DNA of 64,000 bases from Paenibacillus polymyxa (GCF_018614975.1 NZ_JAGGNR010000008.1:496001-560000), one strand, 5' to 3'; numbered from the stretch's first letter, positions 27,072 to 35,994 are shown. Numbers and translations: made by a program. Notes: generated by a model not told the origin, from the sequence alone.

Positions 27072-28666
27072 AAAAGGTGATGATCGTGGATGACGAAATT
27101 GGAATTCGGGAGAATATACGCAGCTGCATTGATTGGGAAAAGGAAGGTTTCCACTATTGCGGGGATGCACCCGACGGCGAGCTTGCGTTACCTTTAATTC
27201 ATGAATGGGCTCCGGATATTCTGATTACGGATATCAAAATGCCATTTATGAACGGATTGGAACTGACCTCCATCGTTCGCACTCAACAACCTGATATCAA
27301 AATCATTATTATGAGCGGTCATGATGAATTCAGCTATGCCCAGGAGGCCATCCGACTTGGTGTGACCGAGTACTGTCTAAAGCCCATAAGCGCAGCAGAG
27401 CTAATTCAAATGCTTCATAAGGTCAGCAAACAAATGGATGAAGAACACCAGCGTATGTCAAGCCGGACGATCACCAAAGAAAAACTGCTGGCCGATCTGT
27501 GCGGGGGACTCATCGGTACAACCGATGCGCTTGAATCAGCCAAACAACTCTCACTTCATCTTTCAGCCAGGTATTACACCATTGTCATTATCGATGTTCG
27601 ATTAACAGACGACTCTCCAGACTCGGAATCCATGATGAAGAAGCTGATTCCCGTACTGGAGGAAACTCGTGATCCCCACATAGAACTTCTTCCTTATATA
27701 CGAAGCCGGACGGAGCTCGTGCTTCTGCTCAAGTATAACGACGATGACAGCATATCCGTATATCTGGAGCAGCTTCGCGGGCGGGTTCGTATGGAACTTG
27801 AGCATACGTTCAAATGTAATATTATTCTGGGCATTGGCAGTCAACAGGAGCGGCTGCAAGGGATTCATGTCTCCTATCTGGAAGCGGAGGAGGATAAATA
27901 TATTACCCGGCTCACCCTTCAGAACAGAGCTTCTCTACGTGACATTAACTTGGATGAGCAAACGACTCTTTTTCTCGACAGGCATTCGTTTCTTGAATTC
28001 CTCAAAATAGGCAGCCCTAATCTGCGAGACCATTTTGTGGAGGAGTTTGCCGCTCCATTACAGTCCTTCGACTGGAAGTCCTCATCGTATGGCTTCTATC
28101 TGTTGAATGATCTTACGCTGGAGTCGTTTCGGCTCGCCAATCAGCTATTCCGCATGAGTGACCATTCCGATGAGAACATTACTTCCCTGCAGCAGACGAT
28201 CCGGAAGATTACGTGCTGGGAGGATTGCACCCAATATCTGTGTTCCCTGCTTAACCTGTTATGGCAGAGAAGAGCAGCGTGCTCCGGAAAATACAGTGAT
28301 GTCATTGATCAGGTGAAAGCCTATGTATCCCGTGAATACAATAACGAACAGGTATCGTTGAAGATGATTTCTGCACACGTCAGAATCAGTCCAAGTCATC
28401 TAAGCAAGATTTTCAGTCAGGAAACCGGTCAAACGATAACGGAGTATCTAACCCAGATTCGAATCGGTAAAGCCAAGGAGCTGCTGAAAACAACCAGTAA
28501 CAAAACCTTTGAGATTGCTTACCAAGTCGGTTACAATGATTCTCACTATTTTTCTAATATATTCAAGAAAACAACAGGTTTTACGCCAAGAGAATACCGA
28601 ACTCAAGGAACCGAGGAATCGCAGGCCAGACCATCAGATATGAGAAAAGAGCCAATGTATGAATAA
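27068..28666 (+). CDS. Response regulator with AraC-type DNA-binding domain, YesN-type
   Basis: A 532-residue protein starting at a TTG behind GGAGG. The receiver domain has the acidic pair in MIVDDE, phosphoacceptor Asp55 in ITDIKMPFMN, and the conserved Lys in CLKPIS. A long middle region follows, then the AraC double helix-turn-helix (QVSLKMISAHVRISPSHLSK and FEIAYQVGYNDSHYFSNIFK, ending FTPREYR). It overlaps both neighbours, so kinase, regulator and binding protein are made together. The likely target is the divergent ytfQ-like operon. Confidence 0.9.
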   Translation: MKKVMIVDDEIGIRENIRSCIDWEKEGFHYCGDAPDGELALPLIHEWAPDILITDIKMPFMNGLELTSIVRTQQPDIKIIIMSGHDEFSYAQEAIRLGVTEYCLKPISAAELIQMLHKVSKQMDEEHQRMSSRTITKEKLLADLCGGLIGTTDALESAKQLSLHLSARYYTIVIIDVRLTDDSPDSESMMKKLIPVLEETRDPHIELLPYIRSRTELVLLLKYNDDDSISVYLEQLRGRVRMELEHTFKCNIILGIGSQQERLQGIHVSYLEAEEDKYITRLTLQNRASLRDINLDEQTTLFLDRHSFLEFLKIGSPNLRDHFVEEFAAPLQSFDWKSSSYGFYLLNDLTLESFRLANQLFRMSDHSDENITSLQQTIRKITCWEDCTQYLCSLLNLLWQRRAACSGKYSDVIDQVKAYVSREYNNEQVSLKMISAHVRISPSHLSKIFSQETGQTITEYLTQIRIGKAKELLKTTSNKTFEIAYQVGYNDSHYFSNIFKKTTGFTPREYRTQGTEESQARPSDMRKEPMYE

Positions 28667-29624
28667 AGCCAGATTTGCACTTTTACTTACACTAATGCTG
28701 CTGTTCCCGATGATCATTTCATCCGGTTCGGCACACATTCGTCCACAGCAGATGGCTGCAACACTTCCTGCAACTTCACCTGTAGAGAAATCTGCAGTGA
28801 GCAAAACTTTTGGTATTATCTATCCAATGACGTATCCAACCTATGAGATGATCACGAAGGATGCAACGGAGTATGCAGGGAAACACAATATTACATTAAT
28901 TGTAAACGCACCTGATGAAGCCAATACCGAACAACAGATCCGTATCATGGAGAATATGATCAAACAGCATGTGGACGGGATCGCTATATCGCCTGTGGAT
29001 GCTGCTGCACTTACCCCCGTTATTGATGCAGCCCAAGCTGCAGGTATTCCTGTCATTACATTTGAGTCAGATGTCCCATCCAGTCATCGAATCGCTTATG
29101 TGGGCGCCGATAACTATCGCACTGGCGAGCAGTTCGCGATGACAACTACACGACTCCTGCATAATCAAGGTATGATTCTTGTCGAGAATGGCTTGGAGGA
29201 GATGCAAGGTTTGCAACAGCGGCTTAATGGATTCATTGATTATATCCGCAGTGAAACAGACATCGAAATCTTGGAAGTTCGTTATCATCAAGGGAATGAA
29301 GATCAAGCCATGTCCGAGATGGAGAACATGATTCAGGCTCACCCTCACTTCAATGCGATTATCGGACTCGATTTTGTTTCTGTCTCTGCTTCTACCCTGA
29401 TCTGGAAAGCAAAAGGCCTTAACCGGCATTTAATCGCATTCGGTGATAGCCCGACCAGTGAAAACGGGTTGCTCAACGGTCAATTGTCTGCCGTTATTTC
29501 GCAGAATGAAGGAGCCTGGGGTGCCAAAATGATGGAGACCCTGTTACTCGCTAGCGACGGTGTGCCTGTGAAGGAATTTATTGATACGGGGATCATTGAA
29601 ATAAATCAGGAAGGAAGTAAATAA
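28659..29624 (+). CDS. Periplasmic-binding-type sugar receptor linked to the two-component system
   Basis: A 321-residue exported protein. A hydrophobic N-terminus (FALLLTLMLLFPMIISSGSA) acts as a signal or anchor, with no lipobox Cys. The type I binding fold follows (GIIYPMTYPTYEMITKDATE, HVDGIAISPVDAAALTPVID, AAGIPVITFESDVPSS). It starts eight bases inside the response regulator gene and has no permease of its own. Inference: it presents a sugar to the sensor kinase, like the ChvE-type receptors, rather than feeding the transporter. Confidence 0.82.
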   Translation: MNKARFALLLTLMLLFPMIISSGSAHIRPQQMAATLPATSPVEKSAVSKTFGIIYPMTYPTYEMITKDATEYAGKHNITLIVNAPDEANTEQQIRIMENMIKQHVDGIAISPVDAAALTPVIDAAQAAGIPVITFESDVPSSHRIAYVGADNYRTGEQFAMTTTRLLHNQGMILVENGLEEMQGLQQRLNGFIDYIRSETDIEILEVRYHQGNEDQAMSEMENMIQAHPHFNAIIGLDFVSVSASTLIWKAKGLNRHLIAFGDSPTSENGLLNGQLSAVISQNEGAWGAKMMETLLLASDGVPVKEFIDTGIIEINQEGSK

Positions 29625-29669
29625 GGTGCTGTCCTCTTGTCATGAAAATGACAGGAGGACAGCACCTTT
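29623..29669 (+). terminator. Strong terminator of the two-component operon
   Basis: AAGGTGCTGTCCTC pairs with GAGGACAGCACCTT, and the inner TTGTCAT/ATGACAG pair extends the stem to nearly 20 bp with a short loop. A short T-run follows. Confidence 0.8.
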
Positions 29670-29688
29670 CCATTCGTACACGCAGTTA

Positions 29689-29745
29689 TTATATCTGTTC
29701 ATCGAAGTGTTTCTCAAGAAAGATGACCTCTGCCTGAGAGTTGTT
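29689..29745 (-). pseudogene. C-terminal scrap of a phosphotransferase (APH) gene
   Basis: A minus-strand frame reads AEVIFLEKHFDEQI and then stops. This resembles the last residues of the broken APH gene near 9956 (EKEVIFLENHWDEWVER). The rest of the gene is absent. The match is short, so this is tentative. Confidence 0.4.
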
Positions 29746-29750
29746 CATAT

Positions 29751-30026
29751 CTACCTATTATGCTTAAGCTTCATAATGAGCCGATCCAGGATGAGCCCCA
29801 CTCCTCCCCAAAAAATCAAATGGAACAAGTATATCAACGGCCTGAAAAATGTAGTCGTCTCTGGATTTGTATTTATTTTGGTCAACCAGTCATTCAGCAA
29901 CGGATTTATAGGATTCGTTAGGTAAATCAGAATATTCTTATCATCGTTCCCTGATAGATTAATAAAACATACGGTTAACGAGAAAATAACAAACCAAAAA
30001 GTCAGCTTTTTCAGTATGTTCAGCAT
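29751..30026 (-). CDS. Small membrane protein of unknown function (91 aa)
   Basis: Two membrane segments (about residues 7-24 and 62-80) flank a polar loop, and the tail is basic (MKLKHNR). A stretch just upstream can fold as GAGAGG...CCTCTC and would hide the GGAGG ribosome site, hinting at translational control. Not recognised further. Confidence 0.5.
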   Translation of the reverse strand: MLNILKKLTFWFVIFSLTVCFINLSGNDDKNILIYLTNPINPLLNDWLTKINTNPETTTFFRPLIYLFHLIFWGGVGLILDRLIMKLKHNR

Positions 30027-30074
30027 GACGAGAGGGTAACCCTCCTCTCAAGTATGATGAGTCCTTTTGAGAAG

Positions 30075-30599
30075 CTATTTCTTCCATTCGTTTTCTAATA
30101 TGCTCATCTCGATAAGATTCCAGAATGTATCTTCATGTCTTCTCGCATCACGAATAAGTCCTTCTCGTACAAAGCCCGCTTTTTCATAACATCGGATGGC
30201 TGAGACATTAAAATCAAATACGCCCAGACTGATCCGGTGTAACTTCTCCTCTTCAAATCCAATTCGAAGTGCCTCATCGATCATTTGCTTCCCATAACCT
30301 TTACCCTGATATGGCTTACCAAGAAGCACCTTACCGATACGTCCTGAACGATTATATCGATCGATACCGCCAAGAGCAATATGGCCCACAATCTCCTGAG
30401 TCGAATCATCCATCACTTTATAAATGAACTTATTTGAAGTGTTTTTATCATTGGCACCATGCAAGTAATCCGATAGCTGTTCTCTGGAAAGTGGATAATG
30501 GAACTGAGGGCCGGCCCACTGGAGCAGAAACGCTTCATCTCCACTCCATTCGATCAGTTGATCAAAATCTTCCGGTTCAAAGTATTGGAATGTAATCAT
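30075..30599 (-). CDS. GNAT-family N-acetyltransferase (RimJ/RimL-like)
   Basis: A 174-residue GNAT protein. IGKVLLGKPYQGKGYGKQMI is the acetyl-CoA binding loop with an intact QxxGxG-type pattern, and FDFNVSAIRCYEKAGFVREG holds the N..A...YEK.GF motif. A VGHIALGGIDR strand precedes them. It has a GGGCAG site before the ATG. The acceptor could be a small amine or a protein N-terminus. Confidence 0.87.
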   Translation of the reverse strand: MITFQYFEPEDFDQLIEWSGDEAFLLQWAGPQFHYPLSREQLSDYLHGANDKNTSNKFIYKVMDDSTQEIVGHIALGGIDRYNRSGRIGKVLLGKPYQGKGYGKQMIDEALRIGFEEEKLHRISLGVFDFNVSAIRCYEKAGFVREGLIRDARRHEDTFWNLIEMSILENEWKK

Positions 30600-30637
30600 A
30601 TCGATCTGCCCTTTCTTTTTTTATGTCATATCATAAA

Positions 30638-30961
30638 CTATTTCGGTTCTCTTGTGTCGTCATAATGATGAGTTTCATCAAACTCTTTGTTTCTTGTATT
30701 CATTTCACGAATGGAGTTCTGAACCCAATTCATTCTAGCTAATAAACAGATAACTCCACCTAAAATGCATATCGCGCCTATCCAATAATTCAGTGCAAAA
30801 TTTACTTGATAATCACTCGGAGTATAACTGCCAGCTGCTGCTGACTGGAATGCTGCATACCCCAGCTTGGGAATCACCTCTTCAATCATTTTCGAGATCG
30901 TAATAATCACAATTCCTAACATGATAAAGAGTAATGAGAAAATAATGTGTACACGCTTCAA
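30638..30961 (-). CDS. Small membrane protein of unknown function (107 aa)
   Basis: Two membrane segments (VHIIFSLLFIMLGIVIITIS and the WIGAICILGGVICLLARM stretch) flank an Ala/Ser-rich loop, and the tail is hydrophilic. The start is a TTG at 30961, with AAAGGAGG 10 bases upstream. Layout resembles the protein at 10627-10902. It follows directly on an acetyltransferase remnant. Confidence 0.55.
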   Translation of the reverse strand: MKRVHIIFSLLFIMLGIVIITISKMIEEVIPKLGYAAFQSAAAGSYTPSDYQVNFALNYWIGAICILGGVICLLARMNWVQNSIREMNTRNKEFDETHHYDDTREPK

Positions 30962-30968
30962 AGACAAG

Positions 30969-31121
30969 CTACCTCCTTTTGACCGATTTTCGACCCAAGA
31001 CCTTGGATTCAGCAATCCAATACACAACCGGTGCGGGAAAGCCTTTTTTCTGTTCTTCAGTTAAATTCAGTTGGGTGCATGCATACCAATTATCCACTGA
31101 CACACTTCTTAAATGAATCAT
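30969..31121 (-). pseudogene. N-terminal fragment of a BltD-like acetyltransferase
   Basis: A 50-codon frame starts at an ATG with GAGGAGG upstream and reads MIHLRSVSVDNWYACTQLNL, then FPAPVVYWIAESK, before a short unrelated tail and a stop. The beginning matches diamine/streptothricin-type GNAT proteins, which normally run to about 150 residues. The rest has been deleted up to the ribosome site of the next gene. It was too short for ordinary gene calling. Confidence 0.65.
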
Positions 31122-31294
31122 TGTTTGAAATTCCTCCTCGTGAAAATTACACAGAGGAATCCCTCGAAACCCTTCTTGGGTCCTCTGCGCTAGACAAAAA
31201 CACCTCTTGCAACTTCATTTCTTCTACTCAGATTCGTATTGTTTCTCATATCACATCACTCCTTTCACGTTGTTGTACAAATCCTCTTGTGACT
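31122..31294 (-). promoter_or_regulatory. Possible leader peptide and hairpin before the acetyltransferase fragment
   Basis: A 19-codon frame (MRNNTNLSRRNEVARGVFV) has AAAGGAG upstream. Just after it CAGAGGA and TCCTCTG can pair around an inner CCC-AAGAA-GGG hairpin. Leader-peptide attenuation in front of an acetyltransferase would make sense, but the gene it would control is now truncated. Confidence 0.3.
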
Positions 31295-32242
31295 TCAATC
31301 ACCTGAAGTTAAACCTTGGATCTCTGATAATTCAGGAGTATGTTTGACAAGGTCAGCTATTCCATAAGCTGCATCAGCTGCTAATGCAGCTTTAACTGCC
31401 TCAGCCCCTCTCGTCTTCCAGATCGAATATATCCATTTGGAAAAACCATATGCATTCATGTGGTGACCACGTTCCTGTATTTGCATGAACAATTTCACAC
31501 TTTCCTGATACCTTTCGATATCCGTTAAAATACAGGCAAAATTGTTCAACGCAATGTTGATATCTCTCTGCGAATTTCTGGAGACATTAATATCCTCCCA
31601 GCTTCCGACCACTTCATCTTTTCTTGAAATGGGTAGTGCTCCATCATTGATTTCATCAATCCAGTCCATCGTTTCGTTTACAAGAGCTTCAACTCCCGCG
31701 AAATCCCCCGCATGATAAAGCCTAGTCAGACGTTGTTTGTTGTATGTAATCCGGGCAAAAAGAATATTGGACCATGACTCATCTTCTTGTATGAGCTGGT
31801 TCATATTTTCAAGCACACTGTCCATTTCACTGTATCTCTCCAAAACCCAAAGCGAACCACCCAAAGCCCGATGGCTCTCGAATCGAACACCTCGGTTGGT
31901 ATCCAACTTCGGGGCATGATCACAAGCATATTGGTACCAATCAATCCAATAATTAAAGTAGTTCCCCAGTGATAATGACAACGCTTGTGTTGAATCCGAA
32001 ACGATCCAGTGTAACTGCTCCGGGGCGAGATTTTCTTTCCCCCATTCGAAGAATGCCCGGTGATTGGCATAAAGCAGTTCCGGCTCTCTTAACAAGGCAT
32101 AACCATCGGAAACATTCCAGTAGACCCAGCCTCGTTCATGGACAGACAATTTTCTGGATTGTTCATAGTTTTTCAGTAACTCAATCATACCCTGATGATC
32201 TCCTCGAACTACTAATTCCTGAAAAGAATGAACGATATTCAT
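31295..32242 (-). CDS. Helical-repeat (TPR-like) protein of unknown function (315 aa)
   Basis: The protein is almost wholly helical, with repeat-like segments (GDHQGMIELLKNYEQSRKLS, ARITYNKQRLTRLYHAGDFA, INIALNNFACILTDIERYQE) suggestive of tetratricopeptide folds. No catalytic motif, signal peptide or membrane segment is seen. The ATG at 32242 follows GGAGG by six bases. Similar proteins are common orphans in Bacillales. Confidence 0.6.
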   Translation of the reverse strand: MNIVHSFQELVVRGDHQGMIELLKNYEQSRKLSVHERGWVYWNVSDGYALLREPELLYANHRAFFEWGKENLAPEQLHWIVSDSTQALSLSLGNYFNYWIDWYQYACDHAPKLDTNRGVRFESHRALGGSLWVLERYSEMDSVLENMNQLIQEDESWSNILFARITYNKQRLTRLYHAGDFAGVEALVNETMDWIDEINDGALPISRKDEVVGSWEDINVSRNSQRDINIALNNFACILTDIERYQESVKLFMQIQERGHHMNAYGFSKWIYSIWKTRGAEAVKAALAADAAYGIADLVKHTPELSEIQGLTSGD

Positions 32243-32276
32243 CCCCATCCTCCGTCCCTAATTAGTTTCAACCCAG

Positions 32277-33103
32277 CTATGTCAATGGCTTCGTGCCGCA
32301 AGCTGCAATGAAATTCATCATGGCATAGGCTGCCGGCGAATGACTTATCGCTTCAGAAGCATGTTGCAGTTGAGCAAATTCCTCCGAACTGATCACACCT
32401 TTTTCAGCAAAATGTACAAAACGATTAAGATTAAACTGCTGCTTAAACCCTTCTATGCCTAACAGATCACTATGTTGAAGGACAGAATCAATGTCAACAT
32501 CGATGTATCCGCTCTTAGAAAGGAGACGCGGCAGACTTCTGCCAATTAAACGATTACCGCCGTGTTGTGCCACATAGTTCGAAATTTTCATTAATACCGT
32601 ATGCAAAGCAGGAACATCAGGATTCACTGCTCCAAAAACGCCGACATCTACATCAATAATAGCAAGACGGCCGCCAGGTTTCAGTACACGATATATCTCT
32701 TTTGCAGCTTCGTCAGGATTGTTCAAGTGAAGAAAGATCAGTCTTGCCACAACAAAATCAAAAGAATCATCAGGCAGATCCATCTGGTAGATGGAAGACT
32801 CTACAAATTGTAATCGCTTGGAAGGAATATCTTTCAGCCGTTCTTTGGCTTGTGTTTGCAGTGAACGATCAATCTCAAGCGAGGTAAGCTCGCTGTCCGG
32901 CAGGCTGTTCAATAATTGCTCTGTAATGTAACTGGTCCGCTTCCGACCTCCAATACACGCATTCCATTTTTCAAACCATACCATTCCAGACTACGGAATT
33001 CTTTGGGCCACCCCATTACCGCCTGTATCTTTAATCTCTCTAACTCCTCTTGTAAACTTAACACTGCCGTTTGGATACTGTATGTTGAACGCGGATCACT
33101 CAT
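32277..33103 (-). pseudogene. Class I SAM-dependent methyltransferase, one-base frameshift
   Basis: The N-terminal frame (start 33103, GGAG upstream) reads to motif I: MRVLEVGSGPV. The continuation is in a different frame: YITEQLLNSLPDSELTSLEI, then FDFVVARLIFLHL and EIYRVLKPGGRLAIIDVDVG, up to 32277. Joining the frames near 32940 restores a normal methyltransferase of about 275 residues. One base is missing there. It is either a recent pseudogene or a sequencing error; everything else is conserved. Confidence 0.82.
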
Positions 33104-33168
33104 ATATTCTCTCCTGTTCTTAAGTGGAATAATAAAAACATCTAATGCGACGTATAACAGACCTCAAT

Positions 33169-34107
33169 TTACTTAAAAACGTCATATGGAAGGACAGCAT
33201 GTACACCCTTCACCCCATTCACAATTTGGGTGATACGCAGGTCGATTACCGCGCTTCCAAGTGCAATCGCTTCCACTCGATCTAGTCCGTACAACTCACC
33301 CATCAGATTAAGCATTCCGTCTAATGCTTGAACCGTAGCCTCATTCAGATCTTCATGAAAACCGAAGGTAATCCAACCGGATGGCGTATGTGCATGAGGA
33401 TTGGTCAAAATCATATCATCAATCACACTAAGCGTGACATCCACCACTTTCATCGGACATTCAATGGCCTGACAGCTGACTTCACCGTCTCCCTGCCGTG
33501 CATGGCCATCACCAATCGCGAGATAACCTCCGTCTACGGGGATAGGTAAATATAATTTACTTCCCTGCACCAGTTCCTTGCAGTCGATGTTTCCTCCACA
33601 ATAGCGAGGCGGCCAAGTCGTATGAATTCCACCTGACTCTGGCGGCATGCCCACTACACCCATAAACGGCGAGAGAGATACAGTGAAGGACTTTCCTTTT
33701 ATTTCACAGGTTCCATTCATCGTTTGGCGATCAAGTCTCCAATTCAGCGACAGTTCTTCAACCTCTGTTAGATGTAACTTCTGGTTCTGCCAGTTCGGAT
33801 ATCCGCCAGCGGAAGTAAACCCGTAACTCCCGGGTACGATTCGGTTCACGTACTCAATAGCTTTGCGATTAAACTCTTCAAAATTTATATGTTTCAACGT
33901 AACTGGCTGCTTCAGAGCAATCTTCTCAATCACTTCCTTGTAAAAATATCGGTCCCATAACATCACATGGCTGACGAGGGATTTTATCGTCCATTTCCCT
34001 TCTTCCATGCTGGAATTCCAGGTCTTCTCTTCAAGATGATTCATCGTTTTGACAAACAACGCCCATTCTTCAAAAGTTTGAAGCAAATGTTCAATTTCTT
34101 TGGTCAT
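33169..34107 (-). CDS. In-frame chimera: DinB-like N-terminus fused to an acetamidase/formamidase C-terminus
   Basis: Residues 1 to about 88 (WTIKSLVSHVMLWDRYFYKE, then HINFEEFNRKAIEYVNR) are the first helices of a DinB-type four-helix protein. From about residue 90 the sequence is acetamidase/formamidase (FmdA_AmdA): PGSYGFTSAGGYPNWQ, GVVGMPPESGGIHTTWPPRY followed by CGGNIDC, and AIGDGHARQGDGEVSC, all metal-site blocks. The DinB part lacks its last helix and final His. The amidase lacks roughly its first 80-90 residues. The frame is continuous with no stop, so the fusion is expressed if the promoter works. Whether it folds is unknown. Confidence 0.82.
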   Translation of the reverse strand: MTKEIEHLLQTFEEWALFVKTMNHLEEKTWNSSMEEGKWTIKSLVSHVMLWDRYFYKEVIEKIALKQPVTLKHINFEEFNRKAIEYVNRIVPGSYGFTSAGGYPNWQNQKLHLTEVEELSLNWRLDRQTMNGTCEIKGKSFTVSLSPFMGVVGMPPESGGIHTTWPPRYCGGNIDCKELVQGSKLYLPIPVDGGYLAIGDGHARQGDGEVSCQAIECPMKVVDVTLSVIDDMILTNPHAHTPSGWITFGFHEDLNEATVQALDGMLNLMGELYGLDRVEAIALGSAVIDLRITQIVNGVKGVHAVLPYDVFK

Positions 34108-34175
34108 GATTACATTTCCCCCCTTCTTTCTTTTTGAGATGATTCACTGGTCTATTGTTCTCTCAGATAGCCACG

Positions 34176-34210
34176 AAGCTGGAACACCATGCTCATGAAT
34201 GTCCAGCTTG
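34176..34210. other. Intergenic hairpin
   Basis: AAGCTGGA and TCCAGCTT pair around a 17-base loop between two minus-strand genes. No T-run follows on either side, so it may be a weak terminator or just structure. Confidence 0.3.
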
Positions 34211-34234
34211 TAATATCATCTTCACATATTTTTT

Positions 34235-34264
34235 AATGGTTCATGATGGTTCATGATGGTTCTT
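34235..34264. repeat. Three tandem copies of a 10-base unit at a gene end
   Basis: ATGGTTCATG is repeated (third copy with one change) across the stop codon of the phosphotransferase-like gene. The repeat makes its C-terminal NHHEPS tail and could change length by slippage. Confidence 0.6.
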
Positions 34265-34771
34265 GAACAGTGCTGCAATAATCTTCTCTGCACATTCTTC
34301 GGGTGTGTTCATACTTGTATCAATCGAATAGCTATAGTTGATGTGTTTGGCCATAATTTGATGCTGCTCATCCGATTGCTCTTCTCTGCGATCACCACGC
34401 TCAATGTTACGCTGACGACAGATATCGAGAGGACAGTGCAGTTCAACGATATCCAGTGGATACCCTTCAAAAATCTGTTTGACTTGTTCATAATGCGGCG
34501 CGAGCTCTGGTCTTTCCACAAGTATGCCATCGATCAGAACATGCTTGCCATGGTCTGAAAATACTTTTGCCGTATGATACATCATTACAATCGCTTCACT
34601 CAGATACTTCCAGTAATCCGTCTGAAGATGTTTATCACCGATCGTATTTTCAAATAAATCATTAGCCACAACATAGAAAAACGGATCATCGTATGATTGC
34701 ATCGCCTCTACAATTGACGTTTTACCAGAGCTGGTTACACCGTTCAAAAATATAATTTTGCCTTTTTCCAT
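34241..34771 (-). CDS. Chloramphenicol phosphotransferase-like P-loop kinase
   Basis: A 176-residue protein starting MEKGKIIFLNGVTSSGKTSI, where the Walker A GVTSSGKTS form is that of chloramphenicol phosphotransferase-like proteins (PF07931). VLIDGILVERPELAPHYEQV and VELHCPLDICRQRNIERGDR match the later family blocks. The ATG at 34771 is preferred over one three codons upstream because AAGGAAG is then correctly spaced. Many homologues are not resistance enzymes, so the substrate is uncertain. Confidence 0.82.
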   Translation of the reverse strand: MEKGKIIFLNGVTSSGKTSIVEAMQSYDDPFFYVVANDLFENTIGDKHLQTDYWKYLSEAIVMMYHTAKVFSDHGKHVLIDGILVERPELAPHYEQVKQIFEGYPLDIVELHCPLDICRQRNIERGDRREEQSDEQHQIMAKHINYSYSIDTSMNTPEECAEKIIAALFKNHHEPS

Positions 34772-34824
34772 GATAGTCATCTTCCTTTGCTTAAGTAAAA
34801 TTTTATAATGTAATACAGCGTGTA

Positions 34825-35307
34825 CTAGGTGTGTTTCATTGATTTTTTGAGCAGCATGATCTGGCCAATATGATAGGCATTATGAATACATAGATTTGAT
34901 ACAACTCCCCACCATGGCGCGTTGAAATAGGAAGGGATTTCACGGGTCAATTTATGTTCTTCGCTATCCTCAAGTGCCCTGTTCCAATCACCAAAGACGG
35001 TTTTCAGTCTATGTAAAGTCTTGCCCCATTCCACATCATTCAAGTTAGACGGATCTATGTCAAATGTATCCTCATTATTCACTGGATGCTGCCCGTCGAC
35101 CTGTTCGGCAACATATCTCTCAAGCCACTTCTCATTCCAGAAAATAAGATGATTGACGATCGCCCAAATGGAATGCTCCCCCTCATTCTTTACATAAGCG
35201 GCTTCCGCCGCATTGAGGTCTGTCAAAATATCATGAAGCGGCATAAACCAGCTCTTGTCATGATAACAGGCGTTTAATTGGTCTATGAGAATAGCTTTGT
35301 AACTCAT
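34825..35307 (-). CDS. DinB-family protein
   Basis: A 160-residue four-helix protein. The metal-binding histidines are visible in IWAIVNHLIFWNEKWLERYV and in the C-terminal HNAYHIGQIMLLKK. Some DinB proteins are thiol-dependent transferases; most have no assigned role. GAGGTG precedes the ATG. It lies near the DinB-amidase chimera but is not its source, as the N-termini differ. Confidence 0.85.
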   Translation of the reverse strand: MSYKAILIDQLNACYHDKSWFMPLHDILTDLNAAEAAYVKNEGEHSIWAIVNHLIFWNEKWLERYVAEQVDGQHPVNNEDTFDIDPSNLNDVEWGKTLHRLKTVFGDWNRALEDSEEHKLTREIPSYFNAPWWGVVSNLCIHNAYHIGQIMLLKKSMKHT

Positions 35308-35337
35308 CGTTGCACCTCACTCAAAATAATATAAAAT

Positions 35338-35994
35338 TTATCCGTTCATTGAATTCGTAATCTCCATCACAAGATCTTCTGACATATTTCTGCCAATGAT
35401 CTCGTATTGAAGTGCCTTCCCATGCACATCCTCTTCGATCCATATCAATTGGGAAGTTTCGTTATCGAAAATATAAAATGCTTGGACGCCACGAATGACT
35501 CCTTGTTTAACTTTAGTACCACCATGATCAGGCAATGTGATTCGGCTCTTTGTTGTCCCGAAAATATTAAGTTTATAACCACCGTATTCTTTATACGTGA
35601 TGCTGATGCCCACAACCTTCTTATTGGGCTTCAAGTCTCGTATCACTACATTTCTGCCTGACCTGTTACTTTCTTCAATCATTTCATCGATTTCTTGCGG
35701 AGTTAAATTATCAAATCCATAAAATACATGAATGGCATCTATATCAGAATCAATCGGAAATTTCGGCTGCCATGGAGAATAAAGTTTCTGCAATTGTTCG
35801 AACCCGTCTTCCCATGGAATGGCTGCATAATTGGTCTGTTGCGTGAATTGGTTCTCTGTAGCATCTGCGGTATAAATCGCCTTCCCCTCACCAGGCTTTA
35901 AGTCAATGACGATCCGGTCAATCGCACTATCTTTGCGTAAGGATTCAATTTGAATTTTTCCAAGCACATCTCCGCTTTTGTTTTTGATATCCAT
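35338..35994 (-). CDS. Protein of unknown function, DUF4367-like end (218 aa)
   Basis: The C-terminal part (YIFDNETSQLIWIEEDVHGK, then YEIIGRNMSEDLVMEITNSM) resembles DUF4367-type domains of Bacillales, which usually sit outside the membrane. Here there is no signal or membrane segment, so it may be a truncated relative. It starts six bases before the end of the upstream gene's coding stretch and shares an operon with it. Confidence 0.5.
   Translation of the reverse strand: MDIKNKSGDVLGKIQIESLRKDSAIDRIVIDLKPGEGKAIYTADATENQFTQQTNYAAIPWEDGFEQLQKLYSPWQPKFPIDSDIDAIHVFYGFDNLTPQEIDEMIEESNRSGRNVVIRDLKPNKKVVGISITYKEYGGYKLNIFGTTKSRITLPDHGGTKVKQGVIRGVQAFYIFDNETSQLIWIEEDVHGKALQYEIIGRNMSEDLVMEITNSMNG

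Noticed and set aside
34176-34264. attC-like element between the amidase chimera and the phosphotransferase-like gene
   Set aside because: A hairpin and a 10-base tandem repeat are present, but neither core sequence nor the TATTCAC box occurs.
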